Shown here in pieces: positions 24,567 through 34,397 of a DNA stretch of 43,048 bases. Within the stretch, counting starts at the first letter, position 1. Each line of letters starts with the position of its first letter. Both the position numbers and the translations under genes were made by a program. Origin of the DNA: Gammaproteobacteria bacterium (GTDB lineage: Bacteria; Pseudomonadota; Gammaproteobacteria; SZUA-229); assembly GCA_026195255.1 (NCBI GenBank), contig JAPHSS010000033.1:1-43048 (forward strand). Reading direction: 5' to 3'. Below the pieces are notes generated by a model. The model was not told the origin of the DNA and made no database searches. It saw nothing but the letters and a program-made list of their open reading frames with translations.

Positions 24567-25697
24567 ATGATTTATAGAAACTTCAAGACATGTGATAAAT
24601 GGAATAAAGTAAATATTTTGCTTTGTTTTATTTTACTTTTTAGTCATCTACAGGCCCAATCCCAATCCACAACCCAATCTAATTTTTCAACAAATGATGC
24701 TGTTATACTTATGTATCATAATGTGTCAAATGTTAGTTCTCCACTGACCAGCGTCAGACCTGAGGTTTTTAAACAGCACATAAACTACCTGATTGATAAC
24801 AATTTTAATGTCTGGCCATTATCTAAAGTTTTAAATTACCTTCAATCTGCCCGTTCTTTGCCCCCTAAAACAGTTGTGATTACTTTCGACGATGCATATA
24901 CATCAGTTTATAACGAGGCTTTTCCAGTATTGAGGGCAAAGGGTCTGCCATTCTCGGTATTTGTGACAACACAATATATTAGTGATGCTAATCAAAATTT
25001 TATGAGCTGGAATCAGTTGCGTGAATTACAACAATTTGGTGCCGAGATAGGTAACCACAGCCATAGCCATGCGCATTTAATTCGCAAACATAAAAACGAA
25101 ACACAAAAGCAATGGAAATACAGAGTAACCAACGAAATTAATCAGGCTCAAGCTATCCTTGAGCGAGAAGTTTTTACACCCATCAGGGTGTTTGCTTATC
25201 CATACGGCGAATTTTCAAGTAGTTTGAAAGGGATTTTACGAGACTTAGGTTATATAGGTCTTGGGCAACACTCGGGTGTATTGAGTCGTACATCTGATTT
25301 TCAGGCGATTGCACGCTTTCCTATGGCGACGGGTTATGATGAGATAAGCGATTTTGCAATGAAAATTATTACCAGGGATCTGCCAGTGACTATTTTATCA
25401 CCCACTGATGGGGTGTTGTCTAATAAACATAAAATTCCTGAGTTAAAACTTCAATTACTAACAGGGGATTATAATAAATCAGCTTTTGCATGTTATGCGA
25501 CTCGTCAGGGTAGGGCGAATGTTTCCTGGGAAAATTTCGATAAAGGTATAGTTAGTATTAAAGCGAAGGATAATTTAACCGCCGGTAGATCAAAATACAA
25601 TTGCACAGCACCCTCAAATAGTGAGAAAAATGTTTATTACTGGTTCAGCTTTTTGTGGATGAAACCTGAACCCGATGGACGCTGGTATCAGGAATAG
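24567..25697 (+). CDS. Exported polysaccharide deacetylase
   Basis: A 376-residue protein with an N-terminal hydrophobic export signal (about 15-31). The NodB domain follows: VILMYHNVSN, the catalytic TVVITFDDAYTSVYNEAFPV with D108-D109, and GNHSHSHAHL with the metal-binding HxxxH (H164, H168), then RVFAYPYGEFSSSL. This is the PgaB/IcaB-like branch that removes acetyl groups from N-acetylglucosamine polymers in the periplasm or cell wall. The last 100 residues form an extra beta-rich domain ending in FLWMKPEPDGRWYQE. It stands alone, so its polymer is unknown. Confidence 0.9.
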   Translation: MIYRNFKTCDKWNKVNILLCFILLFSHLQAQSQSTTQSNFSTNDAVILMYHNVSNVSSPLTSVRPEVFKQHINYLIDNNFNVWPLSKVLNYLQSARSLPPKTVVITFDDAYTSVYNEAFPVLRAKGLPFSVFVTTQYISDANQNFMSWNQLRELQQFGAEIGNHSHSHAHLIRKHKNETQKQWKYRVTNEINQAQAILEREVFTPIRVFAYPYGEFSSSLKGILRDLGYIGLGQHSGVLSRTSDFQAIARFPMATGYDEISDFAMKIITRDLPVTILSPTDGVLSNKHKIPELKLQLLTGDYNKSAFACYATRQGRANVSWENFDKGIVSIKAKDNLTAGRSKYNCTAPSNSEKNVYYWFSFLWMKPEPDGRWYQE

Positions 25698-26047
25698 CTT
25701 TGTTTAAAAAGCAACTAAGCAGAGTTTTTAAAGATTTTATTGTTAAGGCACATTTGTTTAATGAGTTAAATTCTAACCAGCAAACATTGAAAACAATGGC
25801 TTAGTTTATTTTCATGATTTCGACAGACAATGCAACTCCCTGTATAAACAATACGTCAGGGAGTTTGCATTAAATTTCGTGGCATTCAAGCAGCGTTATA
25901 AGCTTAGGTAAGTGCTAAAATACTGGAATGACGGTAAATGCATTAAGGATCAAAAAAATGCGTAAAAAATCCGCTATATATTGATCAGCATTCCATTATT
26001 TATGTATAAGCTCATATGCTTGAACTGTGTATAAAGCTAATTAGCTC
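25698..26047. other. Intergenic region with one long hairpin
   Basis: No gene is seen in these 350 bases between the deacetylase and the coiled-coil gene, which converge. The hairpin at 25831-25869 is the only structure noticed. Confidence 0.5.
25831..25869. terminator. Long hairpin between convergent genes
   Basis: TGCAACTCCCTG and CAGGGAGTTTGCA pair over 12 bp with one bulged base around a 14-base loop. TTAAATTT follows on the plus strand. It could end transcription in one or both directions, though no clean T-run is present. Confidence 0.45.
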
Positions 26048-26311
26048 TTAAAGTTTTTTAGCAATCTTTTTGAAGCCTTCCATTATTTCCTGGCCAAGTA
26101 GTTTAGCGGCTTCTCCGACATCTTTTGAGGCATCCACGGTTACTTCTCCTAGCTCCTGTGCTTTGCCTTCGAGTTTTTCAAGCTTTGATTCAAGTTTATC
26201 CCACTCTTCACTGACATTCATTTTCGCCAGATGTAGTTTTAACTTTAACTCGTCACGTTCATTTTTTAGTTCATCTAACATTTCATCAATACGTTTTTGA
26301 ATATCTTTCAT
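26048..26311 (-). CDS. Small coiled-coil protein
   Basis: An 87-residue, highly charged protein. The first 55 residues, with EMLDELKNERDELKLKLHLA and EEWDKLESKLEKLEGKAQEL, form a long coiled coil, followed by an amphipathic segment GEAAKLLGQEIMEGFKKIAK. No signal peptide and no cysteine are present. It lies about 210 bases downstream of ackA on the same strand. I do not recognise a named family; similar small coiled-coil proteins occur in other Gammaproteobacteria without known function. Confidence 0.7.
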   Translation of the reverse strand: MKDIQKRIDEMLDELKNERDELKLKLHLAKMNVSEEWDKLESKLEKLEGKAQELGEVTVDASKDVGEAAKLLGQEIMEGFKKIAKKL

Positions 26312-26521
26312 GTTCTACTCCAGAGTTGTGTTGTAAATTAAATATCCAGGCTGTAGTAAGTAATCAATTATAACTCATCTCGTAATATTTGAGTGAATGT
26401 GTTGGTAGTGCTCGTACTAAAAAGTAACAAAAAAAAGTAAACGAAACTATATCCGCTTTTCAGGTATTGACTGAGTAACTCAATCAATCTACCAGCCAAT
26501 GTGTTGTTTCCTGGCTGAATA

Positions 26522-27718
26522 CTAGTTTTCATGGTCTAAACAAGCCGCTGATTGAAGAGCAATCTCCAGTTCTTCATTAGTTTTAATAACCAGAACAGCG
26601 ACAGCCTTATTTTTATCACTAATTTCAAGGCAATCTGAATTACTGTAGTTCAATTCGCCTGAATTATTTTTACTATCGTTAACTGTAATGCCTAATGCAC
26701 CAAGATTACAACAGCACTGTTCTCGTAATTTTGTATCATTCTCGCCGATACCACCGGTAAAAACGATGGCATCCACATGGCCTAGAGTTGCAAAGTAGGC
26801 ACCCAGATATTTTTTGATTCTATAAATATACATATCTAATGCGAGTTGTGCATTTTTATCACCAGACTCAGCGAGTTTACGTACAGCGCGCATATCGTTC
26901 TCACCACAAATTCCTTTTAAACCACTGTGTTTGTTCAGAGCGGTTTCAATCTCAAACAAGCTCAATTTTTGAGTTTTTGTAAGATAGAAATGTAAAGCCG
27001 GGTCTATGTCACCACAGCGCGAACCCATCATCAGGCCTTCTAGCGGAGTCATGCCCATTGAGGTGTCTACGCTTTTGCCTTTTTCTATTGCGGTTATGCT
27101 TGCGCCATTGCCCAGATGCAGGCTTATAATATTTAAATTTTTCAGCGGCTTGCGTAGATATTTCGCTGCTTTTTTAGCCACATAAAAATGAGAGGTGCCA
27201 TGAAAGCCATAACGGCGTACTCCGTGTTGCTCGTACCAGGCTTTAGGCACCGCATAATGATAAGCATGGGCTGGCAGTGTCTGATGAAAAGCGGTATCAA
27301 ATACCGCCACCTGAACTACTGTGTTGAATTGCTTCATAGCCAGTTCTATGCCGAGTAAATTGGCCGGATTATGTAGCGGTGCTAACATGATGGTTTCACG
27401 AATATTTTTAATCACCTCAGCATTAATAATCGCCGGTTGTTGAAAGTACTCTCCACCATGAACAACTCTGTGGCCAATACAGAGTAATTCATTTTCGTTG
27501 TTTATCAGAGCCGATTTTTTTAACTCTGAGAATATATATTGTAATGCTTGCTCATGGTTTGCGAAATTTGTGGAGGAGTTTTCCGTCTCACCAATATTTT
27601 CAATGGATCCTGAGGTGATTGCATCTTGTTGAGTTATTTCAATCAGGCTATATTTTATAGATGAGCTGCCCGCATTAATCACTAAAACCTTGTGTTTGTT
27701 TTTCAGTGCAACGTTCAT
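26522..27718 (-). CDS. ackA: Acetate kinase
   Basis: A 398-residue enzyme converting acetyl phosphate and ADP to acetate and ATP. Motifs are KVLVINAGSSSIKYSLIEI at the N-terminus, CIGHRVVHGGEYF, VAVFDTAFHQTLPAHAYHYA, RYGFHGTSHFYV, IISLHLGNGASITAI, MTPLEGLMMGSRCGDIDPA and VFTGGIGEND. Length is normal. Its ATG overlaps the pta stop by 4 bases, giving a pta-ackA operon read leftward, the usual acetate overflow and substrate-level ATP pathway. Confidence 0.97.
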   Translation of the reverse strand: MNVALKNKHKVLVINAGSSSIKYSLIEITQQDAITSGSIENIGETENSSTNFANHEQALQYIFSELKKSALINNENELLCIGHRVVHGGEYFQQPAIINAEVIKNIRETIMLAPLHNPANLLGIELAMKQFNTVVQVAVFDTAFHQTLPAHAYHYAVPKAWYEQHGVRRYGFHGTSHFYVAKKAAKYLRKPLKNLNIISLHLGNGASITAIEKGKSVDTSMGMTPLEGLMMGSRCGDIDPALHFYLTKTQKLSLFEIETALNKHSGLKGICGENDMRAVRKLAESGDKNAQLALDMYIYRIKKYLGAYFATLGHVDAIVFTGGIGENDTKLREQCCCNLGALGITVNDSKNNSGELNYSNSDCLEISDKNKAVAVLVIKTNEELEIALQSAACLDHEN

Positions 27719-29829
27719 TTTGATTCCTGTGCCTGAATTGCAGTGATAACGACGGTATTAACAATGTCTGTCACGGTGCATCCACGGCTTAAATCATTAA
27801 CAGGTTTGTTTAAACCCTGCAAAATAGGGCCTATAGCAATGGCACCTGATGAACGTTGCACGGCTTTGTAGGTGTTGTTGCCGGTATTTAAATCAGGAAA
27901 AATTAAAACATTTGCCTGACCTGCGACCTGACTACCGGGTAGTTTAGTGTTGCCAACACCGTAATCAACAGCGGCATCATATTGCATGGGGCCTTCGAGT
28001 ATTAACTCTGGTCTTAATTTTTTAGCAATTTTTACAGCCTGCCTGACTTTTTCTACGGCTTCGCCCTTGCCCGATTCACCGGTTGAGTATGACAACATGG
28101 CTATACGGGGTGAAATATTAAACATGCTGGCAGTATCGGCCGAGCTAATAGCAATGTCGGCGAGTTGAGTCGCATCTGGGTTTGGGTTAACCGCGCAGTC
28201 ACCATAGACCAGCACACGATCTGCCAGGCACATAAAAAATACACTGGAAACTATGGATGTGTCGGCTCTTGTTTTAATTATTTCAAAAGCAGGTCTAATG
28301 GTATTCTGAGTGGTATGAACTGAACCTGAGACCATGCCATCAGCATATCCAAGGTGCACCATCATGGTTCCAAAATAACTAACATCGAGCATGAGGTCAT
28401 AAGACATCTCATAACTAACGTCTTTATGTTTTCTAAGTTCGTAATAAGTTTCTGCGAATAACTCGCGCAACTCTGAGATCTGTGGATCGATAATATTAAT
28501 AGCTTGAAGCTGTAGCCCCATTGAGAGTATTTTCTGTTCTATATTTTCTTTATTACCTAACAGTGTCAAAGTGACAGCGCCCCTGAGCAGTAAGATTTCA
28601 GCGGCTTTTAATATGCGATCTTCTTCACCTTCAGGTAAAACGATATGTTGTGAATTCGTTTTTGCTCTTTGCAATAATTTATACTCGAACATTAAAGGCG
28701 TAACGCTTTGTGTGTCAGTTGTTAAGAGGCGTTGTTTAAGTGTTTGCATATTGATGCTGTCTTCAACAAGAGCCAGTGCAGTGGCTATTTTGCGTTCATT
28801 TTTTGCATGCAGTTGGGCATGCACCTGGGTGATATTTATGGTAGTGGTAAAGGTATCAGTATTTACACTTAATACAGAAAAAGGCAGTTCACCCAGACCA
28901 TCAATCAATAACTTGACCTGAGGCGCTGGCTCCTGTTTTCCGGTTAATAATAATCCGGAAATTTGTGGGTAATTTTTAGAATGAAATGCCATCAGACTGG
29001 CGAGGATAATATCTGATCGGTCACCGGGTGTAATAATTAGATCACCCTGTTTAAGGTGTTGCAGAAAATCAGGCACCAGCATGGCAGCCACTTTATAATT
29101 ATCAATCTGATGATTCAGAGTGTCGATATTATCTGATAATAATCTGGCGTTTAGTTCTCTTAATATGTCGCCGATGCTGGGTTTTTCGAGAGAGGGTTCA
29201 GACGCAACTACATACACGGGAAAAGCCGAGTTATCTTTTTTGGCAAAGTAAATTCTTAAATCATTTATCTGCCTGCTATCGACGCCATTAACCACCACCG
29301 CAAGCAGTTTAGCTTTGTTCTCTTTTATGTCGTGATTAAGGCCGGCAAACGCATCTATGATCTGTTGATTCGTTCTGCTGGAACCTTGAATGACGGGCAT
29401 GAGCAAACATCCCAGGTTATTCGCCACCTGTGCATTGAAATCAAATTCAAAAAAAGATTCATTTCCTTTGTAATCAGAGCCGACACATATTACATGATCA
29501 CACTGGCTTTGCAGCTTGTGATATTTGTCCAGTATTCGTTTTAATAACTCATCGTAGTTTTCATCTGATATCAGACGACGTGCCTCAGTATCGGTGCAGC
29601 CATACATCGATTCATATGACCAGGGCAGATGATAGCGGTGGCTGATTAACTCAATTAACTCATCTTTCTTGTCGCCTGTCAGAGTGTCGCTGCTAAGAAT
29701 AATCGGGCGAAAAAAGCCGACGTTATCGGAATGGCCAGAGAGCATTTCCATCATGGCTAACATAATGACGGATTTACCACTGCCGCGTTCAGCACCAGTA
29801 ATATAAATATTGTGATTACTGTTTTTCAT
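27715..29829 (-). CDS. pta: Phosphate acetyltransferase (long three-domain form)
   Basis: A 704-residue enzyme converting acetyl-CoA and phosphate to acetyl phosphate. It has an N-terminal BioD-like P-loop domain (YITGAERGSGKSVIMLAMME), a central DRTGG regulatory domain (about 215-330, with DLIITPGDRSDIILASLMAF), and the C-terminal catalytic domain (HIVLPEGEEDRILKAAEILL, then YADGMVSGSVHTTQNTIRPA, then ILQGLNKPVNDLSRGCTV). This is the long E. coli-type enzyme with allosteric N-terminal parts. A GGAAAAGA site lies just before ATG 29829. It is followed without a gap by ackA. Confidence 0.96.
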   Translation of the reverse strand: MKNSNHNIYITGAERGSGKSVIMLAMMEMLSGHSDNVGFFRPIILSSDTLTGDKKDELIELISHRYHLPWSYESMYGCTDTEARRLISDENYDELLKRILDKYHKLQSQCDHVICVGSDYKGNESFFEFDFNAQVANNLGCLLMPVIQGSSRTNQQIIDAFAGLNHDIKENKAKLLAVVVNGVDSRQINDLRIYFAKKDNSAFPVYVVASEPSLEKPSIGDILRELNARLLSDNIDTLNHQIDNYKVAAMLVPDFLQHLKQGDLIITPGDRSDIILASLMAFHSKNYPQISGLLLTGKQEPAPQVKLLIDGLGELPFSVLSVNTDTFTTTINITQVHAQLHAKNERKIATALALVEDSINMQTLKQRLLTTDTQSVTPLMFEYKLLQRAKTNSQHIVLPEGEEDRILKAAEILLLRGAVTLTLLGNKENIEQKILSMGLQLQAINIIDPQISELRELFAETYYELRKHKDVSYEMSYDLMLDVSYFGTMMVHLGYADGMVSGSVHTTQNTIRPAFEIIKTRADTSIVSSVFFMCLADRVLVYGDCAVNPNPDATQLADIAISSADTASMFNISPRIAMLSYSTGESGKGEAVEKVRQAVKIAKKLRPELILEGPMQYDAAVDYGVGNTKLPGSQVAGQANVLIFPDLNTGNNTYKAVQRSSGAIAIGPILQGLNKPVNDLSRGCTVTDIVNTVVITAIQAQESK

Positions 29830-30055
29830 TCTTTTCCAGATATTGTTATTTTTAGTTATTCAAATATAAAAGCCGAGTATATTATGTGCAGTGATATTTT
29901 AAAATTTAAAGTGAATACGGGCACAGAAACTCGTGTTTCTTTTAAAGTAAAATTATATTTCAGATTTCCACCTGTTTGATCCGCTCGAGCTAATGTTATA
30001 GATATAGTACTCTATATTGATGATATTGTAGTGCTATAAAAAAGGGAGAACTCAC

Positions 30056-30826
30056 TTGAAACCGCTGAGAATATTTCGACATGTCATGTGCGAGCCTCCG
30101 GGTTATCTTTGCACTTATTTACAGCGACATGACATCGATTTTGAAGTCATTTGTCTAGATGAAGGCTTACCTGTGCCCACCGACCTTAATAATGTCTCAG
30201 GTTTAATATTTATGGGTGGTGCAGGCAGTGTTAATGAGCCTAAAGACTGGATTACGCAAGAGCTGGCACTGATTCGTCAGGCTGATACACAGGCTATTCC
30301 TATGCTGGGCATCTGTTTTGGCGCGCAACTGATCAGTAAAGCACTGGGGGGAAGCGTTTGTGAAGGCAGTGAGCTGGAGATTGGCTGGCATAATGTTCAG
30401 TCGGTTCGTGAAGTGGGACACACAGCCACGGGCACTTCAACAGAGAAAAAAGCCTGGTTAACCGGCTTGCCTGAAAACTTTATCGCCTTTCAATGGCATG
30501 CACACACCTTAACCGTGCCGCCGGGTGCCACTCAGCTCTGGAGAAGCGATTGTTGCGAACAGCAGGGGTTTGCAAAAGATAAGGTGCTCGGAATGCAGTT
30601 TCATCTGGAAGTAAACGCTGAATCTATTCTGGATCTAACTCATCGTTATGCCAGTGATTTATCACGTGTGACTCATTGTTCGCAGAGTGTTGAACAGATA
30701 AACGAAAATATACAACAACGCGTTGATAAACTGCACGATGTTGCTGATCAGATATATCATCGATGGTTAAGTGTAGCGGGGATTATCTCACTCGACACAG
30801 GTAACACTGAGTGGCTAAGTAAATAA
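30056..30826 (+). CDS. Class I glutamine amidotransferase-like protein (GuaA-N/YfeJ-like)
   Basis: A 256-residue protein starting at TTG, behind a GGGAGA site 6-7 bases upstream. It begins LRIFRHVMCEPPGYLCTYLQ and has the oxyanion strand GLIFMGGAGSVNEP. The nucleophile elbow is MLGICFGAQLISKALGG with the catalytic Cys, and the distal triad is GMQFHLEVNAE with His and Glu. All three catalytic residues are present. It is a stand-alone amidotransferase or peptidase-like hydrolase with unknown substrate; similar proteins are annotated GMP-synthase-like. It is divergent from pta. Confidence 0.88.
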   Translation: MKPLRIFRHVMCEPPGYLCTYLQRHDIDFEVICLDEGLPVPTDLNNVSGLIFMGGAGSVNEPKDWITQELALIRQADTQAIPMLGICFGAQLISKALGGSVCEGSELEIGWHNVQSVREVGHTATGTSTEKKAWLTGLPENFIAFQWHAHTLTVPPGATQLWRSDCCEQQGFAKDKVLGMQFHLEVNAESILDLTHRYASDLSRVTHCSQSVEQINENIQQRVDKLHDVADQIYHRWLSVAGIISLDTGNTEWLSK

Positions 30827-31235
30827 GGCGTTTTAAACAACCGGGGTAAGATTATCTCACCTGTCTTACTCAATTGACTCAATTAATTTATAACTATTAT
30901 AAAAGTAGTGTCTGAGTAAGATGAGTCTGGCAGGGGTGAATTCGAATGGCATCTATTTAAGCAAATTCAAAAGCAGGGGAAACCGCAAATAAACGTGAAT
31001 GGTCAGTTAAATACATTCATGTAGCTGTGACATTAGTGTATCGATGAACGTCAACGCAAATTTAAATTTATAAGTTCAGTTTAGAAGCAGTACCTGTTTC
31101 GTCATATTATAACTCGTTCCCACGCAGGAGCATGGGAACGAGACAATTATAAGCAAATGCCTGAGTGAGATGAAGTTGAGCATGATGTAGCCGGGTATGA
31201 TTAACCTGACAGGGCAAGTTTGAGTTGTTAAATTA
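30827..31235. other. Intergenic region with one REP-like palindrome
   Basis: A 409-base gap between convergent genes. It holds the palindrome at 31111-31142 and a weak GTAAGA/TCTTAC inverted repeat (30846-30869). No gene is seen. Confidence 0.55.
31111..31142. repeat. REP-like palindrome, copy 4
   Basis: AACTCGTTCCCACGC, then AGGA, then GCATGGGAACGAG. Its outer arms extend to CTCGTTCCCA/TGGGAACGAG, making it the most symmetrical of the five copies. Confidence 0.85.
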
Positions 31236-32558
31236 TCAGGGCCAGATTCCACGAATCAAAGTGGCATTGGCAACCCTTTCAATAGCATTAATTAATGCTA
31301 CTGTCCTGAAATCCGGGCACGCCAGTTGAGTATCTGTTTCACTATCAATGGCTGTTTCTTCACAAACTAAAAAAGCCTGCCAACGCTTGAAAACAGAATC
31401 GACGCTGTTGTACATTTTCTTTTTGAGTCGAGCATTAATAACCTCAAGATCCCATTGTTCATTGGCCTGATTTTGCACCCATTCATAATAACTCACCGTA
31501 ACACCACCGGCATTTGCCATAATATCAGGGATAAGATAAATACCTTTCTCCTGTAAAACTTTATCTGCCGTTGGTGTTGTTGGGTTGTTAGCGGCTTCCA
31601 CAATAAGCCTGGCTTTTATATTGTTAACATTGTCTGCATGGATCTGGTTACTAATGGCAGCCGGGATGAGAATGTCACAGTCAATTTCAATGAGTTCTTC
31701 ATTAGTGAGTGAGAGTGTGCCGGGCAGGCCAACCATACTACCGTGTTCTGTTTTGTAGGCAGTGACTTCTTCGAGATCAAGCCCGCTTTCTGAATAAACA
31801 CACCCGCCACTATCACTTAAGGCTATGATGATTGCACCCTGTTCTTTAAAAGCATGTGCGGCAACACTGCCCACATTACCAAAACCCTGAATGGCAACCC
31901 GGGCGCCGCTAATTTTTGTCAGCCCGGGTATGAGTTTTTTTGACAGAAAACGTTCAGTTATATAAAGGCAACCCTGACCAGTCGCTTCGCTGCGACCATA
32001 TGAACCACCAAGGTTTACTGGTTTGCCAGTAACAACCGGGAGGTTGTTTTTACCCGGGTTTAATGTGTCATAAGTATCATATATCCAGGCCATGGTTTGC
32101 TCATTAGTGTACATGTCTGGAGCGGGAATATCGGTGTGTGGCCCAATTAATGCGCGAAGCTCGGATGTAAAGCGGCGTGTGATACGCCTGAGTTCATTGC
32201 TGCTGAGTTCTTTTGTGTTACAGACAACAGCGCCTTTTGCACCACCAAACGGAATATTAGCCAGTGCGCACTTCCAGGTCATGAGTTTGGCCAGAGAAAC
32301 GACTTCTTCCTGTGTAACGTCGGGGTGGTAACGTATGCCGCCTTTTCCGGGGCCAAATACTCTGTTGTGTACCACTCGATAACTGTGGAAGGTTTGTACA
32401 GAACCATCATCAAGCTCAATAGGGAAATTAACAATGTGGATGTGTTTGGGCTGTTTGAGAAAATCAATAAGCCCGGTCTGTAAATGACTGATATAAGCAC
32501 GTGCCTTATCAAACTGTTGTTCACTGATAACAATTGGGTCAAGAATTTCGTTATTCAT
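31236..32558 (-). CDS. gdhA: Glutamate dehydrogenase (Glu/Leu/Phe/Val family)
   Basis: A 440-residue enzyme interconverting glutamate and 2-oxoglutarate plus ammonia. Motifs are GPGKGGIRYHPDVTQEEV, the catalytic LMTWKCALANIPFGGAKGAV with both lysines, IPAPDMYTNEQTMAWIYDTY, KPVNLGGSYGRSEATGQG, the nucleotide fold RVAIQGFGNVGSVAAHAF and NAGGVTVSYYEWVQN. The acidic and hydrophobic surroundings of the GxGNxG loop suggest NAD rather than NADP, but this is uncertain. A GGAAA site precedes the ATG. It is 83 bases downstream of cbpM on the same strand. Confidence 0.93.
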   Translation of the reverse strand: MNNEILDPIVISEQQFDKARAYISHLQTGLIDFLKQPKHIHIVNFPIELDDGSVQTFHSYRVVHNRVFGPGKGGIRYHPDVTQEEVVSLAKLMTWKCALANIPFGGAKGAVVCNTKELSSNELRRITRRFTSELRALIGPHTDIPAPDMYTNEQTMAWIYDTYDTLNPGKNNLPVVTGKPVNLGGSYGRSEATGQGCLYITERFLSKKLIPGLTKISGARVAIQGFGNVGSVAAHAFKEQGAIIIALSDSGGCVYSESGLDLEEVTAYKTEHGSMVGLPGTLSLTNEELIEIDCDILIPAAISNQIHADNVNNIKARLIVEAANNPTTPTADKVLQEKGIYLIPDIMANAGGVTVSYYEWVQNQANEQWDLEVINARLKKKMYNSVDSVFKRWQAFLVCEETAIDSETDTQLACPDFRTVALINAIERVANATLIRGIWP

Positions 32559-32641
32559 GTGTTTCCAGGTGTTTGAAGTTAGCGATCAAGCACTAACCGT
32601 TATTGTTTAACGGCTTGTTTGATTCTGCTAAAAGATAATTA

Positions 32642-32977
32642 TTAATCTTCAGCAGACATCTCATAACGTCGTAAACGAGCTTGCAGAGTTTCAACTTCTT
32701 CAAGTAAATCAAGAGCCAGTGCAATTCCGGCCATATTGATATTAAGGTCACGTTGCAGTCGCATAGCGGTGCGTGCTCGCTGTAAACTGTCTGCTGTAAA
32801 TCGCCATTGTGACTCCAGTTGCCTCATCGGCTCCCGTTCTACAGGCTCAAGTGCACCTTCTTCAACCAGCTCAATAACCCATTCAGCGGGGCGTGAGCAG
32901 GCACAGCAAAGCTCGTTTAAACTAAGCTCAGTTTGCTCGTCGAGTAAGGTTCCATTGAGTATTATCAGTTTGTTCAT
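32642..32977 (-). CDS. cbpM: Chaperone modulator CbpM
   Basis: A 111-residue MerR-like protein that binds the J-domain of CbpA and inhibits it. It begins KLIILNGTLLDEQTELSLNE, continues LCCACSRPAEWVIELVEEGA and has the second half RRTAMRLQRDLNINMAG-type helix (read here RTAMRLQRDLNINMAGIALA), ending with an LLEEVETLQARLRRYE coiled region. Length and order match the family. It starts 3 bases after the cbpA stop behind GGGAG, so the two proteins are made together. Confidence 0.92.
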   Translation of the reverse strand: MNKLIILNGTLLDEQTELSLNELCCACSRPAEWVIELVEEGALEPVEREPMRQLESQWRFTADSLQRARTAMRLQRDLNINMAGIALALDLLEEVETLQARLRRYEMSAED

Positions 32978-32980
32978 CGC

Positions 32981-33943
32981 TTATACTCCCAATGCACTAC
33001 GTGGGTTATAGGACAGCTCCTGCTGCATTTTTTTATACAGCGCCTGCGCTTTTTCATCATCGGCAGGGGGCAGGGTGATTTGAGTTGTAACATAAAAATC
33101 ACCCGGGGTCTTAGCCGGAATACCGCGTGCTTTTAAACGCAACTTTCGCCCGCCCGGAGTGTTCGGTGCTATTTTTAAATCGACCGGGCCGCCAGGTGTA
33201 GGAACTTTAACGGTAGCGCCTAAAGCTGCTTCCCAGGGCGTTATGGGCAGGTCGAGATACACATCATGACCCTCTACCCGATACAGACTATGAGGTTTAA
33301 ACTCGATTACCAGATACAAGTCCCCAGCGGGTGCGCTGCCCATACCCGGAGAGCCCTGGCCACCCAGGCGAATACGCTGGCCCTGCTTAACGCCCTTGGG
33401 TATTTTAACATTCAGAGTACGTTGCTTGTTAATCACATGACCAGTGTTATCCAGTTCTGGTGATTGCAGGGTGATGCTACGGCTTGCACCATTGTAAGCA
33501 TCTTCAATATCAATCAAAACTTTTGCATGATGGTCTTCGCCACGTGCATTATATGCCCTGCGCTGCTGTCCCCGTTGACCAGCAGAGCGCGTCGAGCCAA
33601 AGTCGTGGCCAAATAATGATTCGAAAAAATCACTGTAATCGGCATCATCGCCGCCAGTAAATCCGCCACCATTAAACTCAAAACCCGCATCCCAGTTAGG
33701 CGGTGGATTAAAATCCTGACCAGCTTTCCAGTTTTTCCCAAGCTGGTCATAAGCAGCGCGTTTTTCCGGATCTTTAAGAACTTCGTAAGCCTCACCTAAT
33801 TCTTTAAATCGTTCCTCCGCATTGGCGTCTTTACTAACGTCCGGATGATACTTTCGAGCTAACTTTTTATAGGCTCTCTTTATATCAGTCTGGCTAGCAT
33901 CTTTTTTGATGCCAATAATTTCATAATAATCTTTAAAATCCAT
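32981..33943 (-). CDS. cbpA: Curved DNA-binding protein CbpA (DnaJ-like co-chaperone)
   Basis: A 320-residue class II J-protein. The J-domain (1-70) has [29 protein letters not shown] with the HPD tripeptide and [18 protein letters not shown] Gly/Phe-rich linker (about 75-120, FNGGGFTGG) follows without zinc-finger cysteines. Two C-terminal substrate domains contain [20 protein letters not shown] and [20 protein letters not shown]. It stimulates DnaK ATPase and in E. coli also binds curved DNA. It is paired with cbpM, as in most Gammaproteobacteria. Confidence 0.95.
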   Translation of the reverse strand: MDFKDYYEIIGIKKDASQTDIKRAYKKLARKYHPDVSKDANAEERFKELGEAYEVLKDPEKRAAYDQLGKNWKAGQDFNPPPNWDAGFEFNGGGFTGGDDADYSDFFESLFGHDFGSTRSAGQRGQQRRAYNARGEDHHAKVLIDIEDAYNGASRSITLQSPELDNTGHVINKQRTLNVKIPKGVKQGQRIRLGGQGSPGMGSAPAGDLYLVIEFKPHSLYRVEGHDVYLDLPITPWEAALGATVKVPTPGGPVDLKIAPNTPGGRKLRLKARGIPAKTPGDFYVTTQITLPPADDEKAQALYKKMQQELSYNPRSALGV

Positions 33944-34365
33944 ACTTGGCTCCAGCGAGCAATAACAGGCTGCATTAATACTGCATCTAAATATTCATGC
34001 TGTATATATAAACAATTTAATTTAAAAAATTAGTTGTGCTACATTTAATTGTAGTTAACTCTAACTTATAAGATAAGATCGAATGACGGCATTTACAAGG
34101 GCTTATTAAAAACAATGTCACAATGATACAAAGAAAGGCGCTGACATTGAAAAGATTGAAAAATATCCAGAATATTGGCAATGCGTTATTTGTTTTTTTA
34201 TTCCAATGGGTGTTTTAATATTTTCTGACTTCAGATTGCTTACCAACAACTCAGGTAGACGTTAGTTAATGGTTGCTGTCATCCGGCATTTATGATGCAC
34301 AGCTAAAGAGGTTTTTATAAAGCTAGTGCTTTTATTACACTGCTCCGGTTAAAATTTACATCATT
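33944..34365. other. Upstream region of cbpA, no gene seen
   Basis: 422 AT-rich bases before the repeat at 34366. Only frames of about 30 codons are present and none is recognisable. It should contain the cbpA promoter, but no convincing box pair was found. Confidence 0.5.
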
Positions 34366-34397
34366 ACTCGTTCCCATGCTCCCGCGTGGGAATGCAT
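34366..34397. repeat. REP-like palindrome, copy 5, at the end of the broken permease
   Basis: ACTCGTTCCCATGC, then TCCC, then GCGTGGGAATGCAT. It is the exact reverse complement of copy 1 and lies at the point where the permease remnant stops matching its family. Confidence 0.85.

Noticed and set aside
26493-26517. Hairpin CAGCCA/TGGCTG just downstream of ackA
   Set aside because: The stem has 6 bp and a 13-base loop with no T-run in the leftward direction, so a terminator call is too weak.
30846-30869. Inverted repeat GTAAGA/TCTTAC after the amidotransferase gene
   Set aside because: Short stem and no T-run; not convincing as a terminator.
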